Position numbers and translations under genes: made by a program. A stretch of 64,000 bases of DNA from Henricia sp. BOLD:AAB3569 (taxonomy: Eukaryota > Echinodermata > Asteroidea > Spinulosida > Echinasteridae), in contig JBBELK010000316.1 of assembly GCA_037783545.1 (NCBI GenBank), forward strand, positions 434,001-498,000, read 5' to 3'. Below, piece after piece: positions 45,351 through 56,900 of this stretch; position 1 is the stretch's first letter, and every line of letters starts with the position of its first letter. The notes beneath the pieces are model-generated. The model was given only the letters and a program-made list of their open reading frames with translations, did no database searches and was not told the DNA's origin.

Positions 45351-46849
45351 TGTCCCCATAGAAAATTTAACCTTGTTAATAAGAGGTTCTTAAGACCTTG
45401 CAGATTACCTTGTTATAACAGGAACCTTTTGAGACCTAACATTTTCCTTGTTATAAGCAGAATGTTGTATTAACAGTGCTCTTATTATCCAGGTTTGATT
45501 GTATTTGCATAAAAACCAAAAATGTATACTTGCACCTAGCATAAATTAAAGTGATAATTTTTTTTAATTTCTGCGACGTTCTTATTTTGTTTTACATAAA
45601 TTGCATGGACTCGCACTGTAAAGAGTGTTGTTGATTTCATTAATTTTTGACGTGTTCAGTTTCTGAGATAGTTTACATTTCAGTATCATAGGGCTGAAAT
45701 GTTGAACTAGAAGCTTGGGGTCAAATACTTATACATGTAGACAAACTTTCTTAAATCTGTATGCTTTCAGATAATAAATATACAATTGTGATATGTTGTC
45801 TAAGATCTCTGATTCGTTTGTAGTTTTGTGTGCGTGATTCCCCAGTTCTAGCCCCCAAATTCGCTTATCAAAATTGTAAAGATAAAGGCTCGATTTCATT
45901 ATGGTGTTTAGCAAAAAAAGGAATACTGCGTAGCACTGGAGAAAATTGTGCTAAGCAAAGTTTACCAGCTGTTTTGAGCCTCGCATCTCGAAAACAGCCC
46001 GTGAAGTGCAGGACCTCAGGGAGGCACTTCAGGCATAGTGGCACACCCTGCCTCAGCGGCTCATAGAGAGACTGGTACAGTCCTGCCTTGCCACAAATTT
46101 CATACACGTTACTGACTGATAAAATATGTATATATCTCTCAGATTATGAATCGTGAGTACTCTCTTGGATAAGTTAGGAGCTCTCTCCCCCTCCCCCCAC
46201 CCCCACCTCCCCCTTTTCGTTCACCCCGCCCCCATCAGCCAAAACTGGCGCCGCACCCTATCGCGATTTCAAAGCATTCACTGCTAAGTGTCTCGAGTTA
46301 CCAGACTTTAGACGGGTTCCTATTTTTGTGAACACATCATTGCGCGATGTCCCTAGACGAGGTAGGGTTCTGAACTACGGGAAATTACCGAGAGTATGCA
46401 ACAGAAAAACAGCAACATCGCTGTTTTCAGTCGATAAAAACTTCGTTGATGTAAGTTTTTGTTTGTTCTTGATATGTTAAATGGAATATGAATAACTGTA
46501 CAATTTGTGTCAATTTGCCCTTCGAAGTTGACAAAAGTTTCTTTTTATAAAAACGTCCGTACAATACAAGTGCCAGGATCTCGCTCGAGAGCGCGTGCGA
46601 TTCTGTTCATCGGCCAGTCCGGATCCTGACCTGCGCACTGTGTCTGGGCGCCTGGCTGGGAAACCCCGAATTATTCTTACTATCTTAGCCTAGGGGATTT
46701 TTTCCCAAGTAAAGCGGGCCTCCCACTGTGCGATTTTTGCTACGAATTTCCAACGATTAGTTACGATTTGGTAAGATTGTGTATAGAGTATATCATGTAT
46801 ATAGACTGATGATAGACAGTCTAGTCTTAGACTCTAGTAATAGTATAAA
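45351..46849. other. Gene-free region, nothing recognised but simple sequence
   Basis: 45395-45505 has pogo-MITE-like words (CCTTGTTATAACAGG, TTATTATCCAGGTTTGATTG). 46185-46250 is C-rich. No splice-consistent exon was found. Confidence 0.5.
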
Positions 46850-47239
46850 TTATTATTTATTATTATTCCTTTCTGGTAATTAGGTATTCATACCAAGGGC
46901 AAGGATTCCTCAATAGTGCTCATTGCACTGTCACTCGTAAGCGTGAGGAAACCCAAGAAGAATTAGAATTAGAAATGGCCAGAGACACCGGGGAATCCCC
47001 TTGCTCTTCACGAAAGAATGCTCTGGGATCGTTAGAGTGCGTTACCATTACCTAACACACTGGACCAACGCTTTACATCCCTTCCGAAGGATGGAGCAAG
47101 TGTGGTTGACATGGTTGAGTGCCTTGCCAAAGGGCACAGGTACCGCAGCCGGATTCGAACCCGGATTCGAACCCGCAACCCCAAGTTTTCACCCATGATT
47201 GCGAGTCAATGGCCCTAACCACTCGGCCACGGTACCCCA
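46850..47239 (-). repeat. tRNA-derived SINE, family A
   Basis: Head GGGGTACCGTGGCCGAGTGG at 47239, tail rich in AAT at 46850. An internal duplication of GGATTCGAACCC is present at 47152-47175. It lies in the intergenic region upstream of SPAG1. Confidence 0.8.
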
Positions 47240-47969
47240 CCAAATCGTACCTAATCGTTGGAAATTCGTGGCAAAAATCACACAGTCAAGACAGTGGGAT
47301 GGAGGCCCGCTTAACAGTAACACAAACCATGGAGGAAGAAATTCTCCATGCACAAACAGAGCAGAGATTATACACAGATTCTATTGGAAAGAATTGAGAA
47401 GTTGAGCAATATTTTGTTTCCCCTAAATTGACTAACTTAACAAGCAGTAAGTGCAGATTTGGTAGAAAAATTCTAAATTTAGGAGTGGAAAAATAATCAG
47501 AAAAACTACCGTAAACCCTTGCCAGTTAATATGCACCGAGTCTATGGACCATGAAATAAAAAACCAGACTCCTTTCAAAGAAAAACTTGATAATTACTCA
47601 TTGCTAAAATCATGTTTCCCTGAAATGAAAACAACGGTGTACGTGCCATTGATGACAAGCGAAAGAGCAAAGCCGTTGTCTACGCAACATGTACGTATGT
47701 GAGCACGGACGAATTTGTTTTCACTTCAGTCACTGTGCTATGCCCGTATACAAAGGCATATGACACCAGGTCACAGAAGGGCCAGGATGTGCGACCAGCA
47801 GAATTCTGTGTTTTTAACACTAAACTGACATTTTTGCATGGTTTGTGTCCTAACAAGACAAAAACTCAGTTGATGGATATGGAATTTAACCGACCACTGT
47901 GGTGTGTCTCATTTATTTTGTATTTTTACACATGCAGATTGTCTTTAAGAACCACTGCAGTAGTCCAAG
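47240..47969. other. Region upstream of the SPAG1 start, possible 5' UTR
   Basis: 47518-47640 repeats the sequence of 23650-23762 (CAAAGAAAAACTT, AAAATCATGTTTCC). A CTGCAG acceptor-like site ends at 47960, 10 bp before the SPAG1 ATG, so a non-coding first exon probably lies upstream. Confidence 0.45.
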
Positions 47970-50900
47970 ATGAACGGTCCTAAAGTGGATGTTGAAAACC
48001 TCTTGGCCTCTGGGTCGTCGTCAGCATTATCATCGTCAGTTCTCGTTGAGCACATGGACTACAAATATATCAAGGAATGTAAAAATGTCAAGGAACTCGA
48101 GAAGATCTTAAGTGCACTCAGGTAAATTGGATTTAATATTATTTCGAGTTCCTGCGTTCAAACTTTAAAATGTCTATTGCATCATTTGCAGTTATCCAAA
48201 TTTTAATTCATGAGTTGACAAAAAAAACAAATATTCAAAGTGTTGATAGTGTCGGGATACGCGAGGTGTGATCCCAGGGGTTGGTGACTAGAGTGGCTTG
48301 TCACCGGGGTGAAGAACTTCTCCTTCTCGGGACAACAGTCGGACTCGCGCTTGATGGCCATGAATTTATTGTTAGATGAACTCGTTCCAGAGTAGTCACA
48401 AAAGGATAAACCAAAAAATAAAACCCCCCAATACAAAAAGAGGTTGGCATAACGGTCACCCTTCTTGCACAAAAGGTCAGCAACCAGCTAAGACGACATA
48501 CAGTAGCGGTAGACGACATACAGTAGTGGTGTACGGTTATCGGACAGATCAAGTCTGTCCGACTTTACGGCCAACTGCTTAGCATGGCGCTCCAAATAGA
48601 AAGTGGCGTCGTAGGCAGGAAGCAGGATCGCACCTCGCGTCTCCCGACAATAGCAATGGTAACAAACACCACATGAATTTGTTTCTGTCCAAGATGGTAC
48701 TTTCTGTGAGAAATTAACAAGTGAAGGAGGATTTTGAAAATGATTAAAACTTGACAAAATGATTCAAACACGAGACAGGATTTTTTTCTCTTTCTTTTAG
48801 ATCTGGCAAGGAAGGACTCTATCCTGATCTGATACAGTTTTGTGAACGCAGAATTGAAGCATTGGATCCCAAAAGGTGACCAAAAGAAGAAATATAACCC
48901 CCCTCTACTGCCCCTCCCCCAATCTCCCCCCAACCCCCACACTACACACCCCCCCCCCCCCCCCCCCAACACTACCCCCACACTACCCCCACACTCCCCC
49001 CCACACTCCCCCTCCACTGCTACCACACTCCCCCTCCACTGCCCCTTTGCCTCCACTGCTCTCACCCCTCCACTGCTCTCACCCCTCCACTGCTCTCACC
49101 CCCAATCACTCCCCCTGTATTGGAAGACCTGCCACACAGCAGTGAATTCTGGGTAAGAGTTGGGAAGTTCATCAGAAATGTTTTTCTTTCAAATGACTCA
49201 TCATCAGGCATCGTTAAGTGCAGATTTGATAGAAAAACCCAAATTTTGGAGTGAGAAAATTTTAAGATTTTCTGAGGAAACACTTAGAAATTGTTCAGCC
49301 TTGTCTCGTATGTTCTGCACACAAGGTCTGAAGCCATGATCAACTTCTCAATTCTTTCCGAATTTTAATTCTTTCCTAATCAAACACATCAACATTCGCT
49401 ACCCTCTCAGGTACCCATTTTTACTCCTGGGTGGAGAGAAGCAATGCATGGCAAAGTACCTTGCTCAAGGGTACATGTAACATGGATGGACTGGACCGGG
49501 TTTCGAACCCACTAATTTTGGAACTAACCCCGGTTTTGAATACGATCCACTAGACCGTTCCCCCACAGCACTCATCCCATAATTTCACCCAAATAATGCT
49601 TTGCAATCAACTTTATTCAAAACCTCTTTTCTTGCTTGCAGCAAAGCACTGCAGAAAGATAAACCCCCAGCATCTATGTTTGACGTGGGCAAAGAAGATT
49701 GGCAACAGATAAACTCGGATATGAAGGTAAAAAAATGGATTTCATGGAAATTTTGTAGAATTTCATGCAAAAATGTGCTACTAAAGTGTGACGTAATTTA
49801 CCAAGGTAACTGGATCTAAACAATCACTGGTAATCTGAAACGTCCATTGATAAAGCGCAGGGAAACAGTTCACTGGTTTTAGTGTAGACCCAGTAGCCTT
49901 GGCAATGCGTTTTCACTTAGCACTGGTTTCTTTCACCAGGAGTGGGCATCTGAAATGGGCGAGGAATCTGACACGATCTCAGGGCTAAACAGCGACGATA
50001 AAACACTGCCCCCGGTTCGCTCACATGTCAGTCTTGATACCGACGGCAAGAAATCCAAGGTAATTTTCCGTCGTCGATTTCGCACAAAAATATGGTTTGG
50101 GCATTTTTGTAGGTTCATAGCATAGTCCAGTGCAAGGAGAAAAGCAGTATGTATGAGCATGTGTCATTATGAGCGTGCATCTACTGAACAAAAAACTGAA
50201 ATGGTCAAGGAACCAAACCAGTGCAAGATTTATTTTCAGAGAGAAATACAGTGAAAGTTTTATTATTATTTCTTTCTGGTATTCATACCAAGGATTCCTC
50301 AAAAGTGCCTATTGCACTGTCACTCGCAAGCGTGAGGAAACCCATGAAGAATTAGAAATGGCCAGAGACTCGGGGCAATCCCCTTGCTCTTCACGAAAGA
50401 ATGCTCTGGGATCTTTAAAGTGCGTTACCTAACACACTGGACCAACGGCTTTACATCTCTTGCGAAGGATGGAGCAAGTGTGGTTGAGTGCCTTGCTCAA
50501 GGCACAGGTACCGCAGCCGGGGGCGAGGTTCGAACCCGCAACCCCAAGTTTTCACCTATGATTGCGAGTCGGTGACCCAAACCACTCGGCCACGGTACCC
50601 CACAGGGGCCACCTTCAGAGACCACTGTAAACGGGTGGTCCCTTTACTGAGATTGCTTAAAGGGCCTGTGACATGCTAAACAACTTTGTGGCTAAGCTTT
50701 GCTTCATAATGACGGATTACTTGTTCAGCAAGACATACTATTGTTCGTTTGGATGTAAAATCAATAAAAGGTGGCCTTTTTCAACTTTGAAAATTTCATT
50801 GCAATAAATCACAGACAGAGGGCGCTGTTTGGAGTGCATCATGTAAGGAAGACAGAGGGGAAAGTTAAGAAAAAACATAAGACTTCAAGTTGGACTTGTG

Positions 50901-53900
50901 GCAAATTGCTGCAGTTTCTACCCCCAGTTTTGTCATGGCTTACAGCAGGCAACATGTAGAACAAACTCAAACAGCCATGGATTACAAAAATTTCAGGAAA
51001 ATGGAGAAAAAAAGTGGAATCTTTTGTGCACAGTTGAATGTGATTTTCCTGTGTTTGCCTCTTGTGACATCGTGACCTTGGTCATGAATATGCATATTTT
51101 CATTAGCATAAAAACTAAAAACCTTTGTTTTAACCCCCAAAGCAAGCTCCAAATAGGATTTTTATGACTTTAACTGAGTAAAGTGGTTTTGAAGCATAGA
51201 TTTCATTGATAAAAATCCTAAATAAGGGGCCCTTTAAGCATTATCTACATGGCTTTCGGGACCAAAGATGGGTGGCCACTAGAAACATGTGGCCTGTTTA
51301 TCAAGGTGGCCTTAATAGCAGGTTTGACACAAAACCAATGCATACAGAATGAAAAAGAAAGCTTTATATCCGGGAGTGTCATATATCTTCCAATCAACAA
51401 CCTTCACAAGGGTTTTAGGAAGTAAAAATTATTTTTTGTTTTGTTTTATTTTTTCACCTTAGAATGATGAGGAAGTTTGGGGCAAACCTTCAGAAGACCG
51501 AATCAAGTCTTCAGATTACCAAGCTTGGGATAAATTTGATGCCGATTCTGAGGCTGCCGAGACAGACACGGCCAAAGGCGGAGATGAAAAACAACCGAAG
51601 GTGGCGCCTACTTGCTTGACCAGCACTATAGACACGGAAGGTTTGCATAAATTTTACATGTATTTGCATTAATTTACAGAGATTTCCATGGATTTGCATA
51701 AATGTTCACACATTTTCATAAATTTGCATAAATTAAAATTGTGAACGGGTCTATGTCATTTGCAGGGATGTCTGATAAGGAACGTGAAATCACTGCGAAC
51801 AAAGAAAAAGACAAAGGCAATGAGGTTAGTCACACTTTTTAAGAAATTATTTTGTTGTGAATGTTGTTGCAAGTACGTTTTTAAAAATATTACAAATAAA
51901 GTTTGACAAGATTCCTTACCAGGGTTGTAGTCGAGTCCATCACAAATCTGTCTTAATTCAAGTCACAAGCTATTCAACTGAACTCCAACAAAGGCATTCT
52001 TTTGTGCGTGTTCATCCTTTTATTTATTTATTTATTTAATTATTTATTCACCACATCCAACACAGAAGGACCACCAATTACAGGAATGGGATCAATTAAC
52101 ATAGATATTCGAATAACTATCAACTTCTAAGTTGAATTAGAAACTGCCAGAGACACCGGGGAATCCCTCCCCTTGCTCTTCACGAAAGAATGCTCTGGGA
52201 TCTTTAGAGTGCGCTACCGAAACCTAACACACTGGACCAACGGCTTTACATCCCTTCCGAAGGACGGAACAAGTGTGATTAAGTGCCTTGCTCAAGAGCA
52301 CGAGTGCCACAACCCGTCACGGCCCGAATCGAACCCACATTCTAGTACTGGCACGTACATGAACTTGAGTTCGACGCACTAGAACGCTCGGCCATAACAC
52401 CTCTTTGCTTCTTGTTACTAAGCTTGTGCGGGACATGTCAATGACTTGTGATAGACTCTGGACTTGTGATAGACTTGTAATGGACTCGACTACATCCCTG
52501 CTCCTAACCATTTTATTCGTTTACAGGCCTTTAAAGCAGGTGACTATGATGAGGCTGTCCAGTATTACACTCGTAGCATCTCAGTCATACCGTCCCCACC
52601 GGCGTATAACAACCGCTCTCTGGCCCGTAAGTCAATATCAAAGAGTTTAACTTTCAACAATCCTTCCAAATCTCTCCTTAGTTTCTTTAGAAACTTCTGG
52701 CCGTTTGTTTTTTGTCTGTTTTACATATTTTTTTGGAAAAAATCAATTGACCAAAATAAACTTAACAACTTGTAAACTTCAAAAAGTCAAATTTAAACTT
52801 AATTTATTTAATTTTTAATTTTAATTTTTAATTGTTATTTTTAATTTTTTTATTTGTTTAATTTGTTTAGGGATAAAGCTAGGCCAATTCATTGGAGCTG
52901 TAGAAGATTGCACAAAAGTTTTGGAACTTGAACCAGAAAATATCAAAGGTGAGAACATTGGTTCCCTTTTTAAAGTTTCTTATTTTAAATATGGGACGAG
53001 AGAAAACATTCCTTGGGTTAAAATAACTGGGATTTTAGGCTGATACTTAAGTGCTCTTCTGGCTGAGCTGTAAAGTTTTTTACCAAAGGTTTTTTTTTTT
53101 TTTCCAAAATATTTTATATCAGATTTAATTAACAATTTTAATGGATTTTTCTCTGAATTTTGTCTAGCTTTACTGCGGAGAGGAATGGCCAGAAAATCAC
53201 TGAAGGAATTCGCGGCTGCGAAGGAAGATTTAGAAGCGGTCTTGAAAGCAGAACCCAACAACAAACAAGCAAAGGTATAACTGAATTATTTGGCATTTTA
53301 AGTTCTAGGGCTGTTTGGGAGATGGGCGGATGCGATGGTCAGCTCATCCCACGCAGGTTCAATCAAGTAGTTTAGATGTTTTTAAAACTCAGCTTAAAAC
53401 ACATTTGTTCAAGATTGCTTATGCTGAATATGTGTAGTTCGCATATACGCGTGTATGTGTTTCCAAGTTTTAACTGTAATTAGTTTAATTTTGCTGTAAT
53501 ATTGTAAAGCGCCGTGAGTACCTTTTTGGTAGATTTGTGCGCTATAGAAGACCCCTTTATTATTATTATTATTATTATAACCCAAGAAAATTTGTTTTCT
53601 GAGAGCCCTTAACCCCAGGATTCTCTCAGAAACAGGGAATGTCACATTTCATTACTGTGAGAATCACTTTGTTCAAACGGGTTCTCTTAAGCCTGGAGGA
53701 AATCACAAAAGCGGAACAGTTTTAAAAGCAATTCCAAAGTGATTGGTCGATCAGTGCCTTGTTATCCACAAGTTCACTGTATTCAACAATTATCTGTTCT
53801 GATCAAGAATTGCTGATCAAGAAAATTGCAAGGTTTTTTGTGAACCATATTTGGGTCTTTCCACGCTAATGGGCCTATTTGAAAAAATAAGTCAATAATT

Positions 53901-56900
53901 CCTTTTAGATGTCTTCAGTTTATCTCAAACTTAAAGATATTCCCTTGTTTTGTTCTCAGGAGATAACTTTTGCCCAAAAAGGTAAGAAAATGCTGCCACA
54001 ACATACATTTCTGAAAACCTTGTGTACAAATTTCCCCTTATACGTATGTAACTGGACAGACAAAATTGTGACATTTTTGTCTGTCCACCGTTGCATACGT
54101 ACATGGAAAAGTTGTGCACGGGGTTTTCAGAGTTGTAAGTTGTGGCAGCATTTTCTTACCTTTTTGGGCAAAAGTTATCTCCTGAGAACAGTACAATGGA
54201 ATATCTTTAAGTTTGAGATAAACTGAAGACATCTAAAAGGAATAATTGACTTATTTTTCAAATAGGCCCATTAGCGTGGAAAGACCCATTTCTAAATATT
54301 TCTTAAATTTCTTACAGGATCTTTTGGCTGATATATCCTCCAAAAAACCAGCCAAGGAATCGAAGCTAAACGTTGCCGAGAAAACGGACAACAAACCCAC
54401 ATCTAAAGGTCGTAGAATGATCATTGAGGAGGTTGAGAATGACACGGACAGTGAAGAAGAGGATGATGGCAAAGATCAAGGGTCTCTCGTGAACGGGCCC
54501 GAGAATCCTGAGAATAATTGGAGTGAAGCTGCAAGTGAACAACCAGTTGAGCAAAACGATAACATTAATAGTTCATCCGTGGCTGGCGAAGCGGTGAAAG
54601 AAGACGACACTAAAGATTCTGTTGCCACGGATAGCACCTCGACCAATGAAAGCCCAGTTTCCATAGCAACCACAGCATCTCCAAACGAAAACGGTAAACC
54701 GTTGGTTATTGAGGAAACGTCACTGCCATCAAATAATGACATCATTTCTCAAAACGAGAATGTTGAGATCTCCGATACCATTGCAACACCGCCCCCACCT
54801 GTCGCTAAGCCAGCCCTTCCTCTGCCCGCCAACATCGTTGCACTGAAGAATTCCGGGAATGAGTTGTACAAGGCTGGGCAGTACGGCGAAGCCATGGAGG
54901 AATATTCACGGGCCATTGAAAAGATTCTTCCAGGTGATTTATCCACACTAAAGTCTTTTTCAAGTTTAAAAGCTCGGTCAAGAACATGTAAGGTGCCGTA
55001 GCCGAGTGGTTTGGGTCATTGACTTGCAATATTGGGTTTAAAACTTGGTGTTACGGATTCGATACCCGGTCATAGTACTTGTGCCCTTAAGCAAGGTACT
55101 TAACCACAATTGTTCCATCCTTTGAAAGGGATGTAAAGCCATTGGTCCATTGTGTTGTGTAACGCACTTAAAAGATCCCAGAGCACTCTTTCGTGAAGAG
55201 TAAGGGGATTCCCCACTGTCTCTGGCCATCGGCTGCCAATGGCGCCACCCACCTATGTATCTCGATGTTTAGGTGGAAGACACTTGTAAGCTTCACGCAA
55301 TTCAGGATATGGACTGCGTATTGAAGTTCCACAAAATAAAATAAAAAGGAAATAAAATTAAAGAAAATTAAAGATTTTCCATTTATACTTCTAGAAAAAG
55401 ACTCCTTTTTATCTGCCCTTGCGACACTGTACGGCAACCGTGCAGCCTGCCATTCTAAAACGGGTCACTTGAAGGAGGCCATCGGTGATTGTGATTTGGC
55501 CATCGACATTCAGCCATACAGTTCAAAGGTCATGATGCGAAGAGCTGCGGCTTATGAAGGTCTGGAAAAGTAAGTGAAAAAAGGGGTTTGTGACACGGTT
55601 TATGATGTAGCTGATAATCTTATGTGACTTGTAGGGCGATTTGTGACATAACTCGTAACGTAACTTGTGACAACTTGTGACGAGACTTGTGACGCGCTTG
55701 TAGCATACACGTAACTTGTGACACAATTTGTTACGTGACTTGTGATACAACTTGTGATGTGACTTGATGCAACCTGTTACGCAACTTGTGACGTGACTTG
55801 CGACTTCCAACACGATTTCTGGCACAACTTGTGAGGCTTAATGATAGAATCCTGATTTACACAAAATGTTTACATGTTTTGCAGGCACCGTCATGCTTAC
55901 AACGACTACCAAAGTGCGATGCAGTTAGACACATTGAATCAATCCGCACAGACTGGAGCCACAAGGTATTGTTATCAAACCCCCACACCCCCCCCCCCCC
56001 CCCCCCCCCACCCCCCACCCCCCACCCCTCCCCCTCCCCCTCTCGGTGTTCTTATTTTTCGAGGCTTGACTATATTTCAAATCTCAGTTTTATGCAAGGG
56101 TGGTGAGGGCTGTCACAATACATGTTGAATAAGAAATTAATTACGTCATTTCTGTTTTTAGAATGATGCGAATCCTCTCCGATCAAGATGGTCGACAGTG
56201 GAGAGACAACCTTCCCCCTATGTCCAACGTACAAGGAATGCCCCGACTGACCACATTAACCCCTATGGCGCCGAGTAATGCGAGCGCTTCAACTGGACCC
56301 TCCGCGACATCCACAACCACTACTGCCAATAAACAGAATCTAGCAGCTTCGGTCAAACCCGACCAATTTGCCAGTCGAGGTCAAGACCCAGAAGGTCAAA
56401 AGGTTAAAGGCGAAGGCGTCAAAGGTCAAATGGCAGGAGCGGGAAAGGTCACTGACGGGTCAGAGGTCAAGGGTATAAATGATCCCATGCAGACCTGTGA
56501 CCCTAATTTGAGCAAGGAGGAAAAGTTCTTGAAGCTTAAAAAGGAAGGGAATGCTCTCGTTCAGCAGGTAAGTTGATGAGAATATTTTGACTATTATTGA
56601 AGAGTGATTATTATTTGAAAAATTGTGGTTAGACCAGTTTTATAATCGAGACTTTCAGGGGCCTGTCTATAAAGTATGTACGCACAATATGCCGACAGCC
56701 ATGCGATGCCCTTGAACACAAAATATTTGAACGCAAAATGCGCTACACGGGCATGCGAACCAAACCAGCCAAAACCAGTTACAGCACTATGCTGTTCAAT
56801 ATCATAGCCGATAATTATATGGCTTATAATGAAAATCTGTGGTTGATACCATGTTTGGTTATGATGATTATAGGGGAACCATGCTGGGGCCTTGGCATAC

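Noticed and set aside
48842..49156. Pro-rich protein candidate
   Set aside because: It is a frame through a C-rich intronic tract starting in SPAG1 exon 2.
14624..52382. Recurrent short reading frames beginning [10 protein letters not shown] (14624, 47001, 50384, 52173)
   Set aside because: They are frames through copies of the family A SINE, not genes.
53909..54232. MSSVYLKLKDIPL frames on both strands
   Set aside because: They are mirror frames of the 437-bp inverted repeat.
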